A stretch of DNA of 64,000 nucleotides from Letharia columbiana (taxonomy: Eukaryota > Ascomycota > Lecanoromycetes > Lecanorales > Parmeliaceae). The stretch covers positions 248,001 through 312,000 of the forward strand of contig NW_023501038.1 in NCBI RefSeq assembly GCF_014066305.1, read 5' to 3'. Position numbers and translations under genes: made by a program. Below the pieces are notes generated by a model, which was given only the letters and a program-made list of their open reading frames with translations, ran no database searches and had not been told where the DNA came from. Below are positions 25,480 to 35,845 of the stretch, one piece after another; the stretch's first letter is position 1, and each line of letters opens with the position of its first letter.

Positions 25480-26090
25480 GAAAGCTATATAATATCTCTT
25501 AATCTTTTTATTAATTTTACTCTTAAAACGATTTCTCTATCTCTATATATTAATATTTAGAAAAATACTTAGAAAAATACTTTATAAGCTATCGATATAA
25601 ATATTATATCTAATATTAATATACTATAGATTATAGTAAAAAAGAGATATACGAGCTTTATAATAATAATATATATATTATTAATTAAGCGTCTTAAGAA
25701 GACGAGCGAATAATTTATAAACTCTACTATTAAAGAAGTAGAAGGTTTATTATAAAGATTTATAAAATAAAAAGAAAAAGATATATTATAAAGATAATAG
25801 AAGGAAATATAGCGAATTAAAGAAACGTTATAAGCTATTATTAAGAAAGCTATAGCTCTATTAAGTAAAGACTTTAATTCTATTAATTATAATAATTATA
25901 TAGAAGTTATAAACGTATTTTTAAATTATAATAAAACTTTTATATATATTATAATATCTAATAATATTAGAAAAGATTAATTATAGAGATAAATAATAGA
26001 GGCGCGTAAGTAGATGAAAGAATATATTAAGTATATCGAAGTAAATTAGCTAAATACTACTATATTTAGATCTTATATATTAAAGTCTCT
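25480..26090 (+). pseudogene. Second Harbinger frame (possible Myb/SANT partner, broken)
   Basis: A plus-strand frame, divergent to the nuclease, reads as a helical protein: LLSKDFNSINYNNYIEVINV near 25860-25920, then FIYIIISNNIRKD. PIF/Harbinger elements usually carry a second gene for a Myb/SANT DNA-binding protein. The position and layout fit, but I see no diagnostic tryptophans. Confidence 0.4.
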
Positions 26091-26249
26091 CTTATTAATA
26101 AGATATCTTATATATATATCTTCGTAATTATTCTTTAAAAAATATACTCTTAATAATCCTTCTATATTACTTCGGCAATTTTATTTCTTTTCTTATTTAT
26201 TTTAATAGTCGTAAAGTATTTATTCTTTAATAAATTTAAATTATTAATA

Positions 26250-27120
26250 GAGTTATTATTAAGCTCGTTAACTAGTTATATATTTAAGTTAATATTATTA
26301 AAAGAGCGATATAACGTAATAAAGTTATATATTATAATTAAGATATACTAGTTTATTATCTAAGTAGAAATATTAAACTCTATAAAGTTCTTAATAGATT
26401 TAAATCATCGTTTAAGTATATTAAATATTTTTTTAATAATATTTTATAGCTAAAAGTAACGTAGATTAAATAATTTCTTTATATTCTCGAGCTTTATTTT
26501 AATCTATTATTATTTCTTTAAATAATATTATATATCTATATAGAGAATTAGTAATTAATTATAATTAGAATATTTAACGTTAATGAGATAGTACTTATTC
26601 GTTAAAATAGAAAAGCTATAAGTAAAAGTAATATCTCTTAATATTAAAGCGTTATATATAAAGTCTTTCTAGCTAGATAATATATAATAAAATAGTATAT
26701 TAAAACTATATACGACTAAAATATTCTAAATAAGAATACTCTTTCTATTTCGTTATAGTATATACTTTACTATAAGTATATAAATAGCGATATATATATT
26801 ATTTAATATATCTAGATAATCGTTAAAATAAGATGTAAATTTAGAATTAGATGAGATTTTTATTAAAATAGAATAGAGTACTTTAGATAATTAAATAAAA
26901 TACTAATATAGAATATATATAGTATTTAAGATCTTATAATAATATCGACTAATAGTCTTATCTAAGTATTAAAAATAATTATATAATCTATTATTATTAA
27001 GATTATAGTCTACTATTATAATAAAGATAATAACTTTCTTTACTATTTTAATAGTATAAGATAAAGTTAAATACGTATAATTAAAGAGTTAATTTTAAAG
27101 CTTATCTAGAGTATATAAAG
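26250..27120 (-). pseudogene. HARBI1-like (DDE_4) Harbinger nuclease (broken)
   Basis: The minus strand, in two frames, reads SKFTSYFNDYLDILNNIYIA near 26800 (family: YF..C.GALDGTHI). Next is LLILYIDI*YYLKK near 26540 (family: LTPYRGVRYHLKE). Last is KKLFNLRY...NIIKKIFNILKR*FKSI near 26390-26480 (family: ELFNLRH..LRNVIERIFGVLKRRF). The catalytic aspartates are converted to asparagine or lost and at least one frameshift is needed. The protein would cut and rejoin the element's TIRs. Confidence 0.8.
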
Positions 27121-27863
27121 ATATATAAAAAGTCTTTTAAATATTTATAGAGTATTCTTCTTTAAGAAGTAATTATACGTATATATAATCGAAAAGAATA
27201 AAAGTATATTACGAAGTCTTATTAAGATAATACGAATAGTATTATATAATAGTTAAAATAATAATAATAATAGCTTTCTTAGCTAGCTAACTATTATTAT
27301 CGATTATAGCTATAATATATATAACTATTTATAATAATTATAATCTTAGATTTAGTAATATAATCTATCTATAGCGTATATTTTAAATAAAAACTTACTC
27401 TATCTTAAGTTTTTAGAAATATAAAATAACCTCTATATATTTTATATATATTTTATACTTTATAAGTATTTAGAACGAAAATATAGTTATTAAATCGAGT
27501 ATTAAATTATAGAAGACGAAAATATTAAAAATATTATTAAAAATATAAATTTTAGATAATAGCTAAACGGGCTCTAAGCTTTCTTATTAAAAATTTATAT
27601 ATAGAAGTTTTATACTCTAAAATAACTAGCTCTCTACGAATACTATTACTTTATAATTTCATAAATTATAAAGCTTAATTTACACTTTCTAACGATGTAA
27701 TAAATTTCGAAGTTTAACCTACTATTAGTGGATTAAATAGATATTTAAATATAGTAATTATATTAAACGCGTCCGGGATCGAATAATAATCCTTCCTCCT
27801 ATTTATTTATTTATATAATTATTATTCTTTCACTACTCTATTAATTCTATTAATTCCACCAAT

Positions 27864-28253
27864 ATGAATACAATCGTTCTCGATACCCCTCGCGGAAACG
27901 TTACTAAACGCTTCAGGCACGTACACCCCTTTTGCCCGCCTCTTAGAGCCCCTACTGACGCGAATCCGCTATTACTGGCAATCGAGGCCGTAAGCGAGCC
28001 CAACAGCTACCTACTACTACTCATAAACGCGTTAGAAGATCCTCAAAAAGAGCCCGAACGGATTCACAGCCATCGTCCTCCCCTACATACTCCTCTCAAG
28101 CCAGCGATAATACCTTCCAACCCAGCGATATTACCTCCCAAGACGCGTCTTCCTCCTCAATCCGTTCTTCATCACCCTATTTTAACCATATTTCTCAGCC
28201 GCTCAGTCAACACTACCTACCCTATCAGCTTAGCAATCTACTCAGTCAGCTAA
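27864..28253 (+). pseudogene. Open 129-codon frame in Helitron X1 (captured fragment?)
   Basis: An ATG-started frame covers the end of the Helitron 5' block. Its middle (LLLAIEAVSEPNSYLLLLIN) is in frame and nearly identical in residues in copy X5b (minus strand near 45480-45590), but X5a and X4 carry frameshifts or stops, and the carboxyl half runs into the minisatellite. It may be a piece of a captured host gene or chance. No known domain, no RIP-free ancestor here. Confidence 0.3.
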
Positions 28254-28995
28254 GCGGCAACAAGGCCCCCAGCACCAAGAACACGGCTCAGCTCTCCAAG
28301 ATCCCACGTCATATGCTCTCTACGATTCCACATCAAATTATCACTTAGTAAGCGGAGAACACTACTACAACTTAGCCTATCATCCCCACTACATTAAGGA
28401 GTAAGAGGAGGAACTATAACAGGCAAATACGGAGAACACTGCGGAGAAATCAAGCGGCAACAAGGCCCCCAGCACTAAGAACACGGCTTAGCTCTCCAAG
28501 ATCCCACGTTATATACTCTCCACGATTTTATATCAAATCATCACTTAGCAAGCGGAGAACACCACTATAACTTAGCCTATTATCCTCACTACATTAAGAA
28601 GTAAGAGGAGAAACTACAACAGGCAAATGCGGAGAACACTGCGGAGAAATCAAGCGGCAATAAGGCTCTCAGCACCAAGAACACGGCTTAGCTCTCCAAG
28701 ATCCCACGTCATATGCTCTCCACGATTCCACATCAAATCATCACTTAATAAGCGGAGAACACCACTGCAATTTAGTCTATCATCCCCACTACATTAAGAA
28801 GTAAGAGAAGGAACTACAACAGGCAAATGCGGAGAATACTACGGAGAAACCAAGCGGCAACAAGGCCCCCAGCACCAAGAACACGGCTCAGCTCTCCAAG
28901 ATCCCACGTCATATGCTCTCCACGGTTCCACATCAAATCATCACTCAGTAAGCGGAGAACACCACTGCAACTTAATCTGTCATCCCCACTACATT
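28254..28995 (+). repeat. 200-bp minisatellite of Helitron X1
   Basis: The motif AAGGCCCCCAGCACCAAGAA recurs with spacings of exactly 200 bases (28261, 28461, 28661, 28861). Each unit also carries CTCCAAGATCCCACGT and the AAGCGGAGAACACCACT block. Copies of the same unit are in X3, X5a and X5b. CpA sites are partly converted, for example ACTTAGTAAGC versus ACTCAGCAAGC. Confidence 0.95.
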
Positions 28996-29771
28996 AATAT
29001 AATACATCACTGCGGCCTCTACAGGAGGAACATCGGACGATGCATATTTGGACAAATTGAAACCGTCCGATATCTATAGCTATTTCATTATTCGAAAGAT
29101 TTCACTGCGGTAGGAGATATTATAGGATTCACACCACTAACTAACACGTTATCTCCATTTCTTTCCGATATTTCGATACTTCTTACCATAAGGATATGAT
29201 CTTTCTCTATTTTTTATAGGCAATTATTACGAATTAATTCTCTATACTCGATATCTTTCTAATTAAGCCTTAGCGTACCTCTCTTTATATATATATATCT
29301 ATATATTATATAGATTAAATTAATTTTATAATAGTAAAAGTAGATTAAAAACGTATAGTAAGCGATTAGAGTTCGATTTAACTTAGAGCTAGAGCTAAAA
29401 TTCGATTTAACTTAGAAAAATTTAACTTTATAAATTTAATTTATAAGTCTTTACTTATACTTTCTATCTTAATTTTAATTATTTATTAATTAGTAATTTA
29501 ATTAATACGCGTTATAATAATATATACTTTAATCGCTTAGCGCTTTTAATTATAATAAGATAGCGTTATAAGATTCTAAGTTCTATTAAATTATAAACTT
29601 TTATAAAATTAAATTAATATACGCTTTAGTATCGAGTAGAGTAATAAGTTACCTCTATTTATCTTAAAGCTTTATTTATCTCTTTATAAAAATAAAAGAG
29701 ATTATCTCTATTAATCGTTATTCTTATCTCGCTTTTAAGACGATTATAAGACTAAATCTTTTTTATTAATA

Positions 29772-30399
29772 GAGGCTATTAAAGTTACTTCTACTTATAA
29801 AATAAGTTACGTATTTACTTCTTTAGCTCTATATTAGCTCTATAATAAGTAGAAAAAAACGACTTTTAAGTTACTTCTCTAAAGAAGTAATAATACTTTA
29901 TAAGCTACTTATTTCGTATTCTATTATACGCTCTAGAGTAGTCTTTTATATATATAATACGCTATTATAATTAAGTCTAATTCTATAGACGTTATAGCTA
30001 GAAAGAAGTCTAAACGCGCTTTAATAGACGTCTATATTAGCTATCTACTTATTAAGAAGATAATTAATAATACTTTAAATAGTAGCGATTTTAGCTCGTT
30101 TAACTTAGAGACGAATCTCGTAATATAAATAGAAGTTATAATAACTACGCTAAGATATTATTATCGTTATAATAGCTTTAAGAGATATTTTCTATAACTA
30201 TAAAAGGCGTTCTTCGATCGTTTCTATTCGTTAAGATTCTATATCGAATATAATTAATATAGTATTATTACTACGAGACTATTTAAAAGAAAGAAGAAAT
30301 AATTATTATTTATAAGTCGAAATAAATAAGATACTATTAAAGAACTAGTAGCTTATTATATTTCTATTTATTATAAGTAGAAGTAACTTTAATAGCCTC
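29772..30399. mobile_element. TIR-Z: 628-bp non-autonomous DNA transposon in Gypsy-A2
   Basis: A perfect inverted repeat of 30 bases lies at 29771-29800 and 30371-30400, starting AGAGGCTATTAAAGTTACTT. Comparison with uninterrupted Gypsy-A (A1 near 12095 and A3 near 54625) shows a clean insertion with a 5-bp TAATA duplication (29767-29771 and 30400-30404). If the outer base pair is counted in the TIR, the duplication is the 3-bp AAT. No transposase frame is visible. The superfamily is not settled. Confidence 0.85.
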
Positions 30400-31522
30400 T
30401 AATATTACGTCGATATAAGCTATAGATAATTTATCGAGATTTAAATACTTAGATATCTAATAATTCTATTTATTATAATAAAAATAATTATTCTTCTTAT
30501 AATTAAAGTTAAAGAATTTAACTTTATACTTTACGCTATTATCTTAAATACGCGCTATATAAATATCGTCGTTTAAAGTTAATTTAAATTTCGAAATTTA
30601 ATTCTCTAAAGACTTATCCTTAGCGAACCCTCTTAAAGACTTTAAATAAGAATCGTTATCGAAGTATACGCGTTTTAAAATCTTTTTCTATATAATAATC
30701 TAAGTAAGAATTTCTTTTTATTATTTCGATATATTATTAATACTTAGAATCTTATTCTTAAACTCTAATTTAAATTTAATTAAGAAGAAATTAATTTAAT
30801 ACTCTTTAGAAAATAGAGATAAATAGGTCTCTAGCTTTTTTAGATAGATTTTAAAAATAAATATCTTCTAATTAAAGCGTTATTTAATTTTCTCTTACTT
30901 TTTATAGACGAGAAGATAGCGATTTACTAAATTCGCTATTAAATTAAATAAAAACTACTTAAAGAATTTAAAAGTTATATCTCTTAAATTATAGATTTAA
31001 TAGTATTTATATTATTAAATATTAAGATTATCTTCTAAAAATTATATATAATAAATAATTCTTAATTAATTAATAGTAAAATACTTAAAACTTATAAGAA
31101 ACTTAATTTCGACTTCGCGGAACTAGCGTAGATACTCTCTCTTACTAATACTCTTATAAAAATATATTCTTTTAAAACGAAGTATTTTTATCTTAATTAA
31201 TATATTTATTAAAGATATAATAATAATTAATATAAATAAATCTTCGCTAGTTATAAATAATAAGCTAATATTATAAAGCTCGCGATTATAAATCTTTAAT
31301 ATAGCTAATTTATATTCTTATTTTAGATAATAATTTTTAGTCTTAATAATTATAAGACGTTATTTTATAATAAAATCTTTTATTAATAAGAAATTCTTAA
31401 ACTTATTATTAACGCTATAGTAACTCTTAATATTAATTATATTTTTTATTATATAATTTAGAGATAAACTCGATATCGTAATAATAATAAGTCTTTTTCT
31501 TTAAAAGATAGAGAGATTAGAA

Positions 31523-31800
31523 TTATAAAAGTATAGTCTATTAACGATTAGCTAGTAAATATAAACTATAAAAAATATAATATCGTTATAAAATTTAATA
31601 ATATATTTAATAATAGAATTAATCTCTAAGAAATATTAAAACTTCGAGATATATAAAGTAAATCTATATTTATTAAACCTCTAAGTATACGAGATATATT
31701 ATTAAAATTAAATTCTAAAAGAAACTTTAATATAATATATACGATATCGACGTTTTAATATAAGTAGTATTAAGGTCTATAATAGTATTAAGTCTAATAC
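31523..31800 (-). repeat. Gypsy-A2 5' LTR
   Basis: It aligns in inverse with 10701-10974. The internal side begins at 31522 with the same leader sequence (AGAATT...ATAGAGAGATTAG) as Gypsy-A1. Confidence 0.85.
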
Positions 31801-31959
31801 TTTCTTCTTTATAAAACTTCTCTCTCGAAGTATATATATATACTTCTTATATCTATAATCTTAATAAAAAGCTTATTAAATAAAATAAAACTATATACTT
31901 TTATTTAGCTTTTATAATAATATTAAATTAATCTTTTTAATCTTAATTTAATATAAATA
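31801..31959. other. Unassigned 159-bp flank of Gypsy-A2
   Basis: The first 55 bases resemble 49053-49105 inside the 14-bp satellite (both have TTCTTC..TAAAACTTCT and end at ATATATATACTTCTTATAT), so this is a piece of a shared repeat. The remainder has no match that I can see. Confidence 0.5.
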
Positions 31960-33335
31960 TTAATATATATAAAAGAATAAGATAGAGCTAAGCTTAAAAA
32001 TCTTAAATTTATATATATAGTTAATTATAAATTCGAGTTCGCTACGCTCTTTAATTAAATCGACTAAATTAGCTCGATAATTCTCTTATATCTTTCTTAT
32101 TAAAAATTTATATATAGAAGTTTTATACTTTAAAGTACTTAGCTTATAATATATATAGTTACTTTATAATTTCTCAAATTATAGAGCTCGCTTTACGCTT
32201 TCTAACGCTATAAAAATTATAAAGTTTAATCTACTATTAATAGATTAAATAAATATTTAAATATAATAGTTATAATAGTTATACTAGACGCGTCTAGAAT
32301 TAGATAATAATTCTTTTATCTATTTATATAACTATTCTTCTTTTATTATTTTATTAATTTTATTAATTTTATTAATATAAATATAATTATCTTCGATATC
32401 CCTCGTCTAAAGGTTACTTAATATCTAAGATATATATACTTCTTTACTCGTCTCTTAGAGTCTATATTAATATCTCTAAACGATACTATCTTCTAAGACA
32501 CGTCTTTCTCTCTAATCTATTTTTTATTATTCTATTTTAAAGTCTTTTAATATAAGAATAATTCGACTATTACTAAGTTATAGATTAAAAGAATCGAGAG
32601 TATCGCGCTTTATAACTAATACGCTCTATTTAGCTCTATAAGAGTCTACTATACTCTCGCTATAGACTATTAAAGCGATTACGTTCTAATAACTATCCTC
32701 TTTCTTAAGGCCGTATTCTCGCGATTTTAAAAAGAATTAATTTAAAAGCTTTATTCTAATTAGCGATTTTCGTAGAGTCGACTTAGAGCGTAGTACACCA
32801 CCCTTATTCGATTATTCGAGACTTCTTATCTTAGAGATCTCTATAAAATATAAGATACGTTATAAAAACTCTTTCGAGGTATATACCTCGATATATATAT
32901 ATCGAGATTCGATTATCGAATAAATTATTTAGCTCTATTCGAATAAAAGCCTTAGAGTATAGAATTATATCGCTTCTAAAAGTCGATACCCGGTAAATCT
33001 AAAACTTTTATTCTCTAAAAAATATTTTTTTACCCCGTATATAACGGGCTTAAACTCTCGAAATTAGAAAATTAGCGAATATATCTTATAGTAGCTAGTC
33101 TTTCTAAGATTAGCTAAGTCTTAAAATTTTAACGCGATATAGTTATAAGAATAATTCGATTATTATTAAGTTATAGGCTAAAAGAATCGAGAATATTACG
33201 CTTTATAACTAATACGCTTTATTTAATTCTATAAGAATCTATTATACTCTCGCTATAAACTATTAAAGTAATTACGCTCTAATATTTAACGTATATTAAA
33301 TCTTAAATATTATTAAGAAAAAGCTTTTAAATAAG
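31960..33335 (+). mobile_element. Helitron-X copy X2, truncated, with nested TRIM
   Basis: It starts TTAATATATATAAAAG after an A and follows the Helitron-X 5' block, including the AAATATAATAGTTATAATAG and ATCTTCGATATCCCTCG segments. It is interrupted by a mini-LTR element (32551-33284) and then lost at about 33335, so it lacks the minisatellite and 3' end. It is RIP-saturated. Confidence 0.75.
32551..33284. mobile_element. TRIM-like 734-bp mini LTR retrotransposon in X2
   Basis: Two 141-base direct repeats (32551-32691 and 33144-33284) start TATAAGAATAATTCG and end CTAATA, the RIP forms of TG...CA. Both outer flanks are TTTAA (32546-32550 and 33285-33289), a 5-bp duplication. The Helitron sequence rejoins across them, matching copy X4 near 38650. 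The 452-base interior has no coding potential. Orientation is not determined. Confidence 0.85.
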
Positions 33336-33507
33336 AGAAAGACGTTATTAAAAATTCTCTATTATAAGACTTATTATTAAACTTCTTTAATAATAATTCT
33401 TTCGATAATCTATATTCTTTTAATTTATCTTTTAATTCTTATTTAGATTTTATTTAATCTCTAATAAGACTTACTAGCTATATCGCGCGTTATCTATATA
33501 TTACTTA
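33336..33507. other. Unassigned 172-bp stretch
   Basis: AT-rich sequence between the broken X2 and the Gypsy-A3 LTR. Nothing recognisable. Confidence 0.5.
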
Positions 33508-33788
33508 TATAAAAGCGTAGTTTATTAATAGTTAGCTAGCGAATATAAACTATAAAAGATATAATATCGTTATAGAGTTTAATAGTATATTTAATAATAG
33601 AATTAATCTCTAAGAAATATTAAAACTTCGAGATATATAAAGTAAATCTATATTCGCTAAGCTTTTAAGTATATAAGATATATTATTAAAATTAGACTTT
33701 AAAAGAAATCTCTAATATAATATATATAATATCGACGTCTTAATATAAGTAGCGCTAAGATCTATAATAATATTAAATTTAATAATTA
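33508..33788 (-). repeat. Gypsy-A3 3' LTR (281 bp)
   Basis: This is a complete family LTR in inverse orientation. It runs from TATAAAAGCG (LTR end) to AATAATTA (LTR start), preceded on the internal side by the purine-rich tract seen inverted as TCTCTTCTTCT. Confidence 0.85.
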
Positions 33789-34501
33789 TCTCTTCTTCTA
33801 GACTTTAATCTCTAGACGTCTAAATAAAAATAGAATACTTATTAAAAAAAATTATACTCTAATAGAGAAATAAGAGAAAAGAGTTAATTTATTATAATAT
33901 TATTTTAATAACGTAATAGAACTAATTATTACGCGCTATAGACGCGTTATTAATATATTATATAATAATATTAATACTATCTTCGAGAATAATATTACTT
34001 TTATAATATTAATTAATAATAATTTATAATAAGTCGATATACTTAATATTAATATTTTTATAGCGCTAGTTAATAGCCTTAATAGCGAATAATATTAGAT
34101 TTAAAAATAGTATATCAGTATATATAAAAGAATAAGGTAGGGCTGAACTAGAAAACCTTGAATTTGTATGTGCAGCCAATCATCAATTCGTCAGGTCTAC
34201 GCTTTTTGGTTAGACACCGCGGGTAAATAAATTAGCGTCCGCAACCATCAAAAATCTACAAAAATCTATATGCAGAAGTCTTATCCTCTGAAATAACCAG
34301 CTCCCTACGGATGCTGTTTCTTCATAATTTGGTAAATTGTAGAGCTCAGTGTGCGCTTTCTAACGCTGTAAAAATAATGAAGTTTGGCCTACTATTGGTG
34401 GATTAAATGGACATTCAAATATGGTAGTCATGGTAGTCACACCAGACGCGTCCGGGATCGGATAATAATCCTTCCACCTATTTGTGTAACCATTCTTCTT
34501 C

Positions 34502-34540
34502 TACAATTCTACCAATTCTACCAATTCTACCAATTCCACC
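34502..34540 (+). repeat. 9-bp microsatellite AATTCTACC in Helitron X3
   Basis: About four copies in tandem. The same microsatellite is at 45655-45700 (inverted, X5b) and 46408-46475 (X5a), and RIP-blurred in X1, X2 and X4. Copy number differs between elements. Confidence 0.9.
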
Positions 34541-34734
34541 AATATAAACACATTTACCCTCGGTACCCTCGCACTCAGTTAAACAAGAGGAGGATCTACA
34601 ACAGGCGAATACGGAGAATACTGCGGAGAACATTGCGGAGACAGTCATCAGCAGCAGTGACACAACAGGCCTACTCTCCACGATCTCACACCAATCCACT
34701 CAGCCAGTGCAAGAGAAGTCAATACAGCAGGCGA

Positions 34735-35330
34735 ATGCGGAGAACATTGCGGAGAAACCAAGCGGCAACAAGGCCCCCAGCACCAAGAACACGGCTCAGC
34801 TCTCCAAGATCCCACGTCATATGCTCTCCACGATTCCACATCAAATCATCACTTAGCAAGCGGAGAACACCACTGCAACTTAGCCTGTCATCCCCACTAC
34901 ATTAAGGAGTAAGAGGAGGAACTACAACAGGCAAATGCGGAGAACACTGCGGAGAACACTGCGGAGAACACTGCGGAGAAACCAAGCGGCAACAAGGCCA
35001 CCATCGTCAAGAACACGGCTCAGCTCTCCAAGATCCCACGTCATATCAGTCATCCACTCAGTCAGCCACTCAGCTAGCCACTCAGTCTGATACTCTACAA
35101 GAGGAGGAGCAAGAGGAGGAACTACAACAGGCAAATGCGGAGAACACTGCGGAGAAACCAAGCGGCAACAAGGCTACCATCGTCAAAAACACGGCTCAGC
35201 TCTCCAAGATCCCACGTCACATGCTCTCCACGGTTCCACATCAAATCATCACTCAGCAAGCGGAGAACACCACTGCAACTTGGCCTATTATCCCCACTGC
35301 ATTAAGGAGCAAGAGGAGGAACTACAATAA
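34735..35330 (+). repeat. Minisatellite of Helitron X3 (200/176-bp units)
   Basis: Three units carry GCGGAGAAACCAAGCGGCAA, then either CCCCCAGCACC or CACCATCGTCA variants and CTCCAAGATCCCACGT. Both the ATGCTCTCCACG and the CAGTCATCCACTCAG branch types occur. Neither period is a multiple of three. Confidence 0.9.
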
Positions 35331-35388
35331 CGTCACAAGAGGAGGATCTACTGCGACGATCATAGCCAATTGGGCCTCTGCAGGAGGA

Positions 35389-35432
35389 ACATCGGACGAT
35401 ACATATTTGGACGAATTAAAACCGTCCGATGT
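35389..35432 (+). other. Conserved internal hairpin of Helitron-X
   Basis: ACATCGGACG (35389-35398) and CGTCCGATGT (35423-35432) form a perfect 10-bp stem with a 24-base loop. It recurs in X1 (about 29030) and X5a (about 47650) and is blurred in X4 (51150-51190). Confidence 0.75.
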
Positions 35433-35828
35433 CTTGCTCTGACAGCTATTTCATTATTCGAAAGATTTCACTGCGGCAGGAGATAATGTGGGATTCACAT
35501 CACTAATTAGCATGTTGTCTCCATTTCTTTCCGGTATTTCGATACTTCTTGCCATAAGGACATGGCCTTTCTCTGTTTTTTATAGGCAATTATTACGAAT
35601 CAATCCTTCACATTCGATACACCTTTCTAATTAGGCCTTAGCGCGCCTCTCTCCACATATATATACCTATATATCACATAGATTAAATTAATTTTGTAGT
35701 GGTAGAAGTAGGTTAAAAACGTATAGCAAGCGATTAGAGTTCGATTTGACTTAGGGCTAGGGCTAAAATTCGATTTGACTTAGAAAAATCCAACTCCATT
35801 TGACTTAGAAAAATGAAAAATTCAACTT

Positions 35829-35845
35829 CATGAATTTAATTCATG
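35829..35845 (+). other. 3'-terminal palindrome of Helitron X3
   Basis: CATGAATTTAATTCATG, an 8-bp stem with a one-base loop. It sits 8 bases plus the terminal tetranucleotide from the element end in X5a, as Helitron 3' hairpins do. Equivalent positions: 48046-48062 (X5a), 44147-44163 (X5b, one mismatch). Confidence 0.85.

Larger units (their letters stand above)
24672..27574 (-). mobile_element. PIF/Harbinger transposon nested in Helitron X1
   Basis: The ends are inverted copies over about 38 bases: GAGCCCGTTTAACTATTATC at left, and GAGCCCGTTTAGCTATTATC when the right end is reverse-complemented. The flanks are CAA (24669-24671) and TAA (27575-27577), a 3-bp duplication differing by one RIP-type change. 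Helitron-X sequence resumes across the two flanks. The 2.9-kb length and a HARBI1-like relic on the minus strand fit PIF/Harbinger. Confidence 0.85.
24542..29457 (+). mobile_element. Helitron-X copy X1 (non-autonomous), with nested Harbinger
   Basis: It starts TTAATATATATAATAG (RIP form of TCAGTATATATAAAAG) after an A. It ends CTTTACTTA before a T, with the terminal palindrome TATAAATTTAATTTATA just inside. The interior follows the family order: conserved 5' block, degenerate AATTCTACC-type microsatellite, 200-bp minisatellite, conserved 3' block. Without the Harbinger insertion it is about 2.0 kb. No Rep or helicase is encoded. The ends are RIP-saturated but 27840-29180 is much less so. Confidence 0.8.
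29458..31800 (-). mobile_element. Gypsy-A2: 5' half of a minus-strand Gypsy-A
   Basis: Reverse-complemented, it follows Gypsy-A1 from the 5' LTR (31523-31800 here) through gag and the CCHC knuckle (about 30435-30490) to a point equal to about 12395 in A1, where it abuts the right end of Helitron X1. It is interrupted by the TIR element at 29772-30399. The pol part is missing: the sequence on the other side of X1 is not Gypsy-A. Confidence 0.85.

Noticed and set aside
24542..29457. Helitron-X as a solo LTR or SINE
   Set aside because: No target duplication at the reconstructable sites (X4, X5a, X5b), no tRNA-like promoter or poly(A) end, and no TG...CA ends. TC start, 3' hairpin and A/T insertion fit Helitron.
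34384..34905. 173-codon plus-strand open frame, and overlapping minus-strand frames at 34478-34839
   Set aside because: They lie in the Helitron microsatellite and minisatellite, occur on both strands, change frame with each repeat unit and are not kept in the other Helitron-X copies.
34922..35442. Open frames of 79 and 73 codons in X3
   Set aside because: Same minisatellite sequence as above on opposite strands; no support for expression.
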